Positions 25,095 to 33,751 of a DNA stretch of 64,000 nt are shown here, one piece after another. Source of the DNA: Turritopsis dohrnii (Eukaryota > Cnidaria > Hydrozoa > Anthoathecata > Oceaniidae). The position numbers and the translations under genes are program-made. How positions within the stretch are numbered: the first letter of the stretch is position 1; every line of letters starts with the position of its first letter. The notes under the pieces were generated by a model. It was not told the origin of the DNA and searched no databases. It saw nothing but the letters and a program-made list of their open reading frames with translations. The stretch spans positions 62,001 to 126,000 of the forward strand of contig BQMF02000600.1 of the NCBI GenBank assembly GCA_027922465.2. The letters run 5' to 3'.

Positions 25095-25224
25095 TAATGA
25101 ACATTTATGCTTTTTGTTACTAACTTACTAACCTTAGTGTATATTACCTTTAGACTAGCCTATATACCATAAACGTACAACTTGTATCCTTCTTATGTCT
25201 ATCCCTATCAAGGCAACCTGCATA
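25095..25224 (+). repeat. 5' LTR of the Ty3 element
   Basis: 130 bp, starting TAATGAACATTT and ending AACCTGCATA; its mate is 29741-29870. The outer bases are TA...TA, not the usual TG...CA. The boundaries are set by the flanking TGCGT duplication and by TGG of the primer-binding site starting just after. Confidence 0.85.
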
Positions 25225-25242
25225 TGGCGCTGTGACTCCGAG
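25225..25242 (+). other. Primer-binding site of the Ty3 element
   Basis: TGGCGCTGTGACTCCGAG directly follows the 5' LTR. TGG at the start complements the CCA end of a tRNA. The tRNA species cannot be named from this alone. Confidence 0.6.
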
Positions 25243-25301
25243 ACGAACCTGCGTGGACAGCCTTCCTTATCCAAGCTGGCATTCCTGCTGCAGAATCGGC
25301 A

Positions 25302-28300
25302 ATGTATGCTGCCTCATTCGTAAACAGCAGAATAAACGAATTAACACTCCCTGATATGACTCCAGATCTGTTAGCTACTCTTGACATAACCGTACTTGGT
25401 GATGTTCTGGCAATCCTCCGTCATGCCAAAACAATTCCTTCCACTGGTCCACCAACACCTGCTTCCGATCCAACCCTACTATCTACTGATGCTTCTACCA
25501 CCTACCGTCCACCAACAGCTGCTGCTAAACTCCCATCTATCACTAATGAAATGACACACCCACAATTTCGTAAGGTACGAACAGATTGGGAGGTCTACAA
25601 ACGTATAACTCTCCTACCACCATCTCAAATTGGAGACCTCTTATACAGTGCTTGTGAAGACTCTGTTCAGACGACCATCATAAACTCACATCCTCTTTTC
25701 TTCAACCTTACTGAGGAGGAGATGTTGAACAAAATTGAACTGATCGTCACCAAACGAGTTAACCCCACCGTACACAGGGTTAATTTTGGGAATATCACCC
25801 AACATGAAACTGAGTCTGTGCAAGAATTCACCACTAGACTCAGATCTGCTGCAGTAGACTGTGAGTTTGATTGCCCCCAATGCAAGGCAGATATCTCCTC
25901 ATCTCACATCAAAGATCAATTGGTATATGGACTCTACAACAAGTCACTTCAAACTGACATCCTAGCCAAGGCTAGTCTACTCAAAACGGTTGAGGATGTA
26001 ACCACTCATGCAGAAGCATTTGAAAGTGCCCTACGTGATCAACAACACCTCGAAAACGAGAATACATCACAGGCTGCACGTATATCTGCTTACAAAAAGA
26101 ATAAAAATAACAAGCACAACAAACAATGGCCTCAGAATTGCTCTGGTTGTGGCAGTTCAGCACACGGCACACCAACCACAAACCCCCGTCACACTCACTG
26201 CCCTGCTTGGGGTAAGATTTGCACAAACTGTAAACGACAAAATCATTTTGCCTCAGCATGCCGTCAAACTGGAAGCGCAAATGGATTACTGGCCCATATC
26301 AACGCACAAAACATATCTTCGGTAAACGACCTTATTGAAATACCAGCCACATTAACACTTGAGGGGCCTAACAACAAACCTGTCACTGTCAACATTTTCC
26401 CTGACAGTGGTGCGAATATTTGTTTAGCTGGACCGAAACAGCTAGCACAACTTCAACTGAACCTGAGGGACCTTCGTCCGTGCAACAAACGAGTAAGAAC
26501 AGTTGGAGGCTCGCAACTGATGTGTCATGGATGGCTCCCTATCAGGTTTAACATCAACGATAATGAAACTAAACAACCAGTATATTTTTGCCAACAAGTT
26601 GATAGACTCTATTTCAGCAAACAGGCTTGCTTAGCAGTGAACATTCTTCCTTCAACGTACCCAATGCCCATGGCAATAAATTCAATAAATACAGATGACA
26701 GCGAGAACAACATCATTCGCACACCACCACCTTCACGACCGCTGTCCCTCCCAGTACCACCTGTCCCAGAAAACATCCCAAAATTAAAACAATACATAGT
26801 AGATTCATTTGCAACCAGTACGTTCAACAACTCTGATTTGCCATTTCCATCTCTCTTGTCAACACCATTCAAGCTACATTTAAAACCAGATGCCATTCCC
26901 TTTGCTCAACACACTCCAATTCCTGTTGCACATCACCACAAATCGATGGTAAAGGCACAGTTGGACAGAGATGTTGCACGTGGTATTATCAAACCAGTTC
27001 CTGTTAACACCCCTGTAAAATGGTGTGCTCCTATGGTTGTGGCAACTAAACCAGATGGATCCCCACGCCGGACGATAGATTATCAAAAACTCAACTCTCA
27101 ATGCTTAAGGCAGACTCACTACACTCATTCCCCCTTCAACCTTGCATCACAAGTTCCACCCAATACATACAAAACTGTTATTGATGCCGTCGATGGATAT
27201 CATTCTGTTGAGGTTGATGATGACAGCCGTCACCTACTTATTTTCATCACAGAATGGGGACGGTATATGCCATGTCGCCTACCCCAAGGGTACTCCGCAT
27301 CGGGGGATGCCTACACTCACCGCATGGATATCATTTCAAAAGATACCCCAAGACTTGTCAAAATAGTGGATGATTCATTGATATATGATCAGAGCATTGA
27401 GGAATCGTTTTATAGCACATGGGACTATCTTACCTTATGTGCAAACAATGGTATTGTGGCAAACCTGAAAAAATTTCAATTTTGTGAAAAAACAGTTGAG
27501 TTTGCAGGTTTGAAAACAACATCAAATGGCATTGAACCATCAGATCGCATTTTAACAGCAATCAGAAATTTTCCTACCCCAACCGATCTTACGAATGCAA
27601 GGTCATGGTTTGGCCTTATGAATCAAGTCGCTTGGGCCTACTCACTCAGCGACATTATGTCCCCATTTCGTGACCTGATTAAGCCACACTCCAAATTCTA
27701 TTGGGATAAACACCTGAATGACATATTCCTCGACTCAAAGAAAAGAATAATTGCGCTTGTCTCTGATGGGGTCAAATCATTCGATCCAACCAAACGAACC
27801 TGTTTACAAACTGATTGGAGTGAGCAGGGGCTTGGATATTTGGTCCTGCAAAAACATTGTGACTGCGTAAGTGACTCCCCAATATGTTGCCACGATGGCT
27901 GGAAGCTGATATTTGCTGGATCAAGATTCACTAAGCCTGCTGAGAGCAAATACTCACCCACAGAAGGAGAGGCTCTTGCTGTTGCATGGGCACTACATCA
28001 CTCCCGTATGTATACCCTTGGTTACACAGACCTTATTGTGGCTATGGATCACAAGCCCCTCCTTGGCATATTTAACAACAGACATCTGGGAAATATTAGC
28101 AACCCTCGTATTCAAACCATCAAAGAGAAGACATTAGCTTGGAGATTTACCATAGTTCACTGCCCTGGCAAATGGACCAGAGGACCCGATGCCCTTTCAA
28201 GACAAAAATCATCAATCCATCATATTTTTAGTGAAACCTCAGACAACACTTTTGATTCTTACGCTTCAGCTAACATGGCTTGTGAAATTGCTAGCATTTA

Positions 28301-28691
28301 CGCCGTAAATGAGCTAAAAAGTGTCACACTAGATACTGTCCGTACTGCTGGTGCTGCTGACTCGAAGTACCAGGAACTTATTGAAACAATTAAAGAAGGT
28401 TTTCCTGACAAAAGAAACCAAGTTGAACCTGCACATTTGCGGAACTTCTGGGAAGTTCGGAACAGACTCTCCAACATGGATGGAATTGTACTAATGGACA
28501 AACGAATTGTGATACCTACATTGTTGCGGAAAGTAATACTTGACAACCTACACTCAGCAAATCAAGGTAATACTGGTATGCGTTTCAGAGCTAATAAATG
28601 TGTGTACTGGCCAGGCATGGATAACAGTATCAGAATACACCGCGCAAGTTGCGTAGGGTACACGCTCCCAGCCAATCAGCCGAACCATTAG
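25302..28691 (+). CDS. Ty3 gag-pol polyprotein (Gag, protease, RT, RNase H, start of integrase)
   Basis: A single 1129-codon frame with no gag/pol frameshift. Gag comes first. Cys/His clusters lie near residues 279-316, the second being a clean CX2CX4HX4C knuckle (CTNCKRQNHFASAC). The protease has DSGAN near residue 368. RT carries VDDS near 687 as its YxDD-equivalent box, and RNase H has DWSEQGLGY near 836 and MDHKPLLG near 909. The frame ends inside the zinc-binding (HHCC) part of integrase, where a one-base indel near 28650 moves the rest into another frame. So the polyprotein as encoded lacks the integrase core and is probably inactive for integration. Confidence 0.9.
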   Translation: MYAASFVNSRINELTLPDMTPDLLATLDITVLGDVLAILRHAKTIPSTGPPTPASDPTLLSTDASTTYRPPTAAAKLPSITNEMTHPQFRKVRTDWEVYKRITLLPPSQIGDLLYSACEDSVQTTIINSHPLFFNLTEEEMLNKIELIVTKRVNPTVHRVNFGNITQHETESVQEFTTRLRSAAVDCEFDCPQCKADISSSHIKDQLVYGLYNKSLQTDILAKASLLKTVEDVTTHAEAFESALRDQQHLENENTSQAARISAYKKNKNNKHNKQWPQNCSGCGSSAHGTPTTNPRHTHCPAWGKICTNCKRQNHFASACRQTGSANGLLAHINAQNISSVNDLIEIPATLTLEGPNNKPVTVNIFPDSGANICLAGPKQLAQLQLNLRDLRPCNKRVRTVGGSQLMCHGWLPIRFNINDNETKQPVYFCQQVDRLYFSKQACLAVNILPSTYPMPMAINSINTDDSENNIIRTPPPSRPLSLPVPPVPENIPKLKQYIVDSFATSTFNNSDLPFPSLLSTPFKLHLKPDAIPFAQHTPIPVAHHHKSMVKAQLDRDVARGIIKPVPVNTPVKWCAPMVVATKPDGSPRRTIDYQKLNSQCLRQTHYTHSPFNLASQVPPNTYKTVIDAVDGYHSVEVDDDSRHLLIFITEWGRYMPCRLPQGYSASGDAYTHRMDIISKDTPRLVKIVDDSLIYDQSIEESFYSTWDYLTLCANNGIVANLKKFQFCEKTVEFAGLKTTSNGIEPSDRILTAIRNFPTPTDLTNARSWFGLMNQVAWAYSLSDIMSPFRDLIKPHSKFYWDKHLNDIFLDSKKRIIALVSDGVKSFDPTKRTCLQTDWSEQGLGYLVLQKHCDCVSDSPICCHDGWKLIFAGSRFTKPAESKYSPTEGEALAVAWALHHSRMYTLGYTDLIVAMDHKPLLGIFNNRHLGNISNPRIQTIKEKTLAWRFTIVHCPGKWTRGPDALSRQKSSIHHIFSETSDNTFDSYASANMACEIASIYAVNELKSVTLDTVRTAGAADSKYQELIETIKEGFPDKRNQVEPAHLRNFWEVRNRLSNMDGIVLMDKRIVIPTLLRKVILDNLHSANQGNTGMRFRANKCVYWPGMDNSIRIHRASCVGYTLPANQPNH

Positions 28692-29743
28692 TCCTGACAC
28701 CATCACCAAAATATCCTTTCGAACAGATATGTGCTGATTACTTTCACATTGGTGGACATACATATATCAGTATAGTTGATCGTTTTAGTGGATGGTTGAG
28801 CATTTATTTTTTTAAAGAGAGAGAAATAACCACTAAGAAACTAATTGAGGTATTTAGAAACTTGTTCGTTGCCTATGGAGCACCTGAAGAACTAAGTTCA
28901 GATGGTGGCCCACAGTTCACTAGTGTGGAATTTAAGACCTTCCTGAAAAATTGGGGCATTAATCACAGACTATCATCTGCATCCTACCCACAATCAAACG
29001 GCAGGGCTGAATTGGGTGTCAAAGCTGCAAAACGCATCATTCACAACAACCTCTCATCAGACGACAGTTTGAACAATGACAATGCCGCCAGAGCAGTACT
29101 TCAATATAGAAACACACCCCTACCTGAAATCAATTTAAGCCCTGCACAAATACTCCTCCACAGAAACCTAAGAGATGGAGTACCAGCCCACCCTACGCAT
29201 TACCTCCCACACCGAGATTGGATAATAACTGCTAATGACCGTGGACATGCTTATGCTTCTAGGAACCAAAAATTACTGGAAAATTACAACGCTCATGCTC
29301 ATGACCTTCCAGCTCTCCCTATTGGGGCCAATGTCGTTGTACAGAACGTTAGAAACCGCAAACATTGGGATAAGTATGGTCAAATAGTTGAGGTGCTACC
29401 AAATCGCCAATATCAAATTAGAATGTTCCCCTCTGGCAGAGTAACGCTGCAAAATCGAAGGTTTATCAGACAAATTGAAAAGCTAACATCAGACATAATA
29501 CCATCCAAAGGAGACCAAAAGTCTCAAGACACAGCACTACCTTTACCGCCAAATCCTGAAGAACCATCAACAAATCCTGAAGAACCACGTTTAGAGGTGA
29601 GGAACGATATTCCTGTTACGGCACCTATCACAACCCCTTCAGAGAATACAATCGACACAACACAACATATCCCAAGAGCCCTAAAAAACTTGCAGGACTT
29701 CAATGCCAATGGGTTAAAGGAGGCTATAGGGCAAAGGAGATAA
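28649..29743 (+). pseudogene. Ty3 integrase core and C-terminus, separated by a frameshift
   Basis: This frame overlaps the end of the gag-pol frame and continues integrase. It has the three acidic catalytic positions: the D in CADYFHIGG, the D in SSDGGPQF and the E in NGRAELGVKAAKR. A GRVTLQNRRFIRQ C-terminal motif and a Pro/Thr-rich tail follow. It has no ATG of its own at a sensible place, so it is the displaced 3' part of pol, not a separate gene. Its TAA stop is made by the first three bases of the 3' LTR. Confidence 0.85.
29728..29740 (+). other. Polypurine tract of the Ty3 element
   Basis: AGGGCAAAGGAGA lies directly before the 3' LTR, the expected place for the plus-strand primer. 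Confidence 0.55.
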
Positions 29744-29870
29744 TGAACATTTATGCTTTTTGTTACTAACTTACTAACCTTAGTGTATATTACCTTTAGA
29801 CTAGCCTATATACCATAAACGTACAACTTGTGTCCTTCTTATGTCTATCCCTATCAAGGCAACCTAAATA
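29741..29870 (+). repeat. 3' LTR of the Ty3 element
   Basis: Matches 25095-25224 except at about three positions (TGTGTCC for TGTATCC, and AAATA for GCATA at the end). The TGCGT duplication follows at once. Confidence 0.85.
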
Positions 29871-30799
29871 TGCGTCAAGAGAGAAAAAAAATTTTTTTTC
29901 GAAAAGAAAATGTAAATAAAAACTAAAAATCGTTGCTATCGCCGCAATAAGATTATTGGTTTACATCGTAGATCCCATGTTTCATGTATGTGACCATCCA
30001 AGGGATTTTGATGACAAACGAAATAAAATAAAGAAGTTCATGAAAAACATTTTTTTATTGATAAAGATGTCTACACTCTCAAAAGATGTTGTTGTTATCG
30101 CGACTTCAGCATTATTTTGAAAACTCAATGTGACGAATGTATAATTACAGGTAGCACTCTTTAGTGTTTAGTAATGAACTGATTACCTGGTTCTTATTCA
30201 GTTAGAGATAAAAGAAACAACAGTTTGTTCTCAGGTTGCTACAAATAGAAACCGTCTGCTATAATTCTTTTGTGTTTAAGTTGTTCTGCCGCTGTTATGT
30301 GAAATGAACACGGTTCACATTCAGTTTATGAAAAAAGAAAAAGTTTGTTTTAAAGCTACTACCAATAGGAACCGTCTCTTACAATTCTTTTTTGAGTTGT
30401 TCGATCAATATTTTGGTATATTCCTTGGTGGAAAATGTTTATCAAAATTTTAATCAACACTTCAGTGACTGATATAGAATCAAAAAAGCGATTCATTAGA
30501 ATTGGAAAAGCGATTCATGTGAAGCGGAAAAGCAATTCATGTGAAGCGAAAAAGTGATTCATATGAAGCGAAAAAGCAATTCATGTGAAGCGAAAAAGCG
30601 ATTCATGTGAAGCGGAAAAGCGATTCTGTGAAGTGGAATAGCGATTAAGTGCTTCTAATCGCTTTTTCGCTTGTTATCCTTTTCCCATAAACCGTCACAA
30701 TTTAGCTTCAAAGAATCGAAATCCAAATTGAAATTTAGCTTCAAAAAAATTGAAATCAAAATTTAGCTTGTTATCCTTTTCCCATAAACCGTCACATTT

Positions 30800-31588
30800 T
30801 CTAAAGAACTTAACCGAAAGGGAAAATTTGACACGGTAAAAAGTTTTGCTTTTGGATAAAGTTTCACCACCCCCAAAACAAAAAAAAATTATATATATAC
30901 CGTGTCGAATTTTCCCTAGACCTGTTTCTATGCGGTGGTTATGCTAGATCATCGTCATTCAATCGGATGTATATATATTCAAATAGGAGAGTAAACTAAA
31001 ATTATCGAGGCAATTCTTTATAATAAATCACTATTATTTTAGCGACAAATTCTGGTCGAGTGGTCCTAACTGAAAGGATGAATAAAAGCCATGTTTAATT
31101 GACAACAACAAACACTTTAAGAAGATCACACTTGCAACACCAAACTGACTCCATCTTCAACATGCATGTAGCAGGATGAACTATGTATCTTTAACATCAG
31201 TGAACAACATGTTTACCCAAAACAAAATTTATGTAGTAAAAATCAGGCATAAATAAGAAGCATAAGGAGCTTCTATCTCATGTTTGAACTGTCAAAATTA
31301 TTACATTTGCATGATCACAGTAGACAGTAGAACAAAACGGTGCTGCAGTTTTTGAAATAATTAAATCAAACAGAAATAATTATATCGTATCACATTGATA
31401 TACCATAACTTAACTTTTGAACAGTTTTTACAAGGACAAATATACTTTATACTTGGAGAATATTAATGCGCCAAAAAAACAATAGGAAACGTAAACCCTG
31501 GAAGCTTTTTACATCATAAAAAATAAACCGTCGATTAATGATCAATTAGACATTATTAAATTTCAAAGACTTTTTAAAAACGTTATAT
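30800..31588. other. Intergenic DNA
   Basis: AT-rich with no recognisable gene or terminal repeat. A run of A then TTATATATATA is at about 30880-30900. Confidence 0.4.
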
Positions 31589-31590
31589 TA

Positions 31591-32091
31591 CCTTAAGGGA
31601 ATTAATTTTCGCGGGAATTAATTTTCGCGGTTTTCGCGGTTTTTTGCCGAATCCGCGAAAATTAATTCCCGCGAAAAATTTGTATTGTCCTAAACCGCGA
31701 AAATTAGTTCCCGCGAAATTAATGAAAAATTTCGGTCCGCAAAAGTAAATTCCCGCCAAATTTAACATTTTACAAGACGATATGAACGAGGACTTAACGT
31801 CTCATTGTACATTTACAACATTTCCAAAGTCACTTTGTCGTTTATATGACTATTTTTTCTACTTCCTTTCCATTTTATTGCCATTTTTCGTACAAATAAG
31901 GAAACAGCCGCAAAAATGAAATCCCGCGAAATTTTCTATTTCCCTTCAACCGCGAAAATAAGTTCCCGCGAAATTTTCATCTGCGATAAAACCGCGAAAA
32001 TCCGCGAAAATTAATTCCCATTTTTTCCGCGAAATTTAAAAAAAATAAAATCCGCGAAAATAAGTTCCCGCGAAAATTAATTCCCTTAAGG
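31591..32091. mobile_element. 0.5-kb MITE of the TTTCGCGG type with TA duplication
   Basis: Inverted ends CCTTAAGGGAATTAATTTTC; TA on both sides (31589-31590, 32092-32093). Nearly the whole element is built from AATTAATTTTCGCGG / CCGCGAAAATTAATTCCC words in both orientations, so it is strongly self-complementary. Related in style to 11508-11900 and 13195-14222. Non-coding. Confidence 0.75.
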
Positions 32092-32093
32092 TA

Positions 32094-33751
32094 CTTGTAA
32101 AAAGCTTTTGTGTAAACAAACTTTAAAATTTATTGATATTGATTATTATTGTTTAAGAATATTTTAATTTTTGGCGGAGTGGTGGAACAGTATTATCACA
32201 AGCTTACTACAGTATTACACACTTTGTTTCATCTTTCTGCTCTCATAGAATAACACAAATTACCTCGCGTATTTGCTGGTCATCTTCCATATAAGATTGA
32301 AACGACGCGAACATTTTCAACGTGCTTTCTTGTTCAGCCCCCATCTTGAATGCATATTACACACGCCATGCGCCACCATCAGATGTGAAATACCACCCTC
32401 CACCCCAGAAAAGATGTTTTTTAAGATGAGAAAAGAAACAGAGATGTGCATCATATTTCTGAACCTCGAAACGAAACTTTGAATTGTAGAGCTGTCAACA
32501 AAATTTATAGCTAATTGTAGATGCTTGAAACATAGTCCATTCAAGTTTTTTTTTCTATGCTTTTTGCAGCTGCAGGGCGCGGTATTGGGTGCAGTTCTGA
32601 AAACCACATCGCTATAATCGAACGAACACACAAAAGTGAACACAAAGTGAAATAAAGCCTGATGGCCGAATAATTGCTTGGGCGACGAAGTAAGTTTTAT
32701 TGCCGGCGATCAAGATGGTTGATATTGATCTGGTACAGCATAGGAGAACAACGCCCTTGTAACTTTCCAATCAATTTTCATATGCTTAACTACTCGAGTA
32801 GCCCGACAATTTATGCGCCAAAATAACGCAGAATGAATAGAATTTTTGCGCCCGCACCACGGCATGGAAATCGGTCTTTTGTGTTGAGCGAACGTTTTGA
32901 AAATCTGTTGAATTACATCTAGTTTTGTCATTTTGTATCCTTGCAATTTTTAACTGAATTCCGAATTAATGAATCACACAACATATTGGGACAATCATTT
33001 CGTGTACACACTACATGTGCTATAATTTATGTAGAAATAGTACAAATATGGACAAAAAGCATAGAGGTCTTGGGCTAAAAAAAAAAAATTCAACAAAATC
33101 TTGCTATATAGAGGAATAATTAACAATAGATCAATATAATTTTTCATATAAAATTTCGATAATAAAATTCTTTTTATAAATCTTGTAGTTTTCCTTTGAA
33201 TATATGAAGAGACTAGGCTGGCCCTGAGGAGAAAACATGAAAAACACTAAGCGACCTGTCAAAATATTTTACACACAAAAAAGCGTATCAGCAGGTAATC
33301 CCTCCGTAATATATCAGTGCCATGTGTTATCGTGTTATCTTAATGGTCTAAACTCAGTTATTTTTATTTGAAAAAAAAACCACAGCTATGTAGAATCTAA
33401 TTGGACAAACCTACAGCTGTGTAGAATCTAATTGGACGAACCCACAATAGCGAACTAAGATAATTTATAAATGCCGGGAAATCATTCAAAATCAGTGAAA
33501 GCAAAAACATCTTGTAAAAGAATGAATGAAAAACTAAAGTTTACTTTCAGCCTTATCCATTCCCAAATTCCATTACAATAGTTAGAAGCAATTTTAATAT
33601 TAAAACGAGCAGGAATGAGAACTCAGTCACAATGTAGTCACAATTAAGAAAAGGCTTATTCCATTGTTGCCTTGAACGAACTTTAAAGTGTCAAGGAAAT
33701 TAAATGGATAAAGCAATGTAAAAATGTAAGAGCATGTCACAAAGCAACGCC
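32094..33751. other. Intergenic DNA, includes 3' flank of NEK9
   Basis: No gene was recognised. A minus-strand open frame at 32946-32710 (78 codons) is somewhat protein-like but has no known motif and no convincing splice partners. At about 33385-33440 the segment CTATGTAGAATCTAATTGGA is repeated in tandem with slight changes. Confidence 0.4.

Larger units (their letters stand above)
25095..29870 (+). mobile_element. Ty3-type LTR retrotransposon, nearly intact
   Basis: Two 130-bp LTRs flank gag-pol, and the 5-bp duplication TGCGT is at 25090-25094 and 29871-29875. The LTRs differ at only about three positions, which implies a recent insertion. Gene order protease, RT, RNase H, integrase is that of the Ty3 group. 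There is no chromodomain and no envelope-like frame. The C-terminal GRVTLQNRRF motif suggests the short-LTR invertebrate lineages near Cigr/Mag, which is an inference. One frameshift near 28650 in the integrase region is the only break seen. Confidence 0.92.
24570..30698. mobile_element. Inner GTGAC-type element inserted in the outer one (nest 1)
   Basis: Ends GTGATGGTTTATGGG and CCCATAAACCGTCAC; AATT on both sides (24566-24569, 30699-30702). Both arms carry tandem subterminal units of about 20 bp built on GAAGCGAAAAAGTGATTCA (24600-24760 and 30480-30660). These differ wholly from the outer element's subterminal repeats. The shared internal block is at about 30150-30270, with a weaker copy at about 30300-30400. 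Removing the Ty3 insertion leaves about 1.35 kb. Confidence 0.75.
23813..30795. mobile_element. Outer GTGAC-type non-autonomous element (nest 1)
   Basis: The left end reads GTGACAGTTTATGGGAAAAG and the right end is its complement (CTTTTCCCATAAACCGTCAC, one difference). ATTT flanks both sides (23809-23812, 30796-30799). Next to the ends are repeats of AATTTCAATTT and AGCTTCAAAAAATCGAAAT. Its internal part at about 24085-24180 (minus orientation) is a block also found at about 30150-30270, 40430-40540 and 41690-41800. Without the insertion it would be about 0.85 kb. No transposase is encoded; the superfamily is unassigned. Confidence 0.75.

Noticed and set aside
28640..28691. Programmed frameshift in the Ty3 element
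   Set aside because: Programmed shifts lie between gag and pol; this one is in the integrase zinc-binding part and looks like a simple indel.
31591..32091. CRISPR array from regular repeats
   Set aside because: Repeats are irregular, in both orientations, and bounded by inverted ends with TA duplication in a eukaryotic genome.
32710..32946. Minus-strand 78-codon frame as a gene
   Set aside because: No family motif, no clear splice sites and no neighbouring coding exon.
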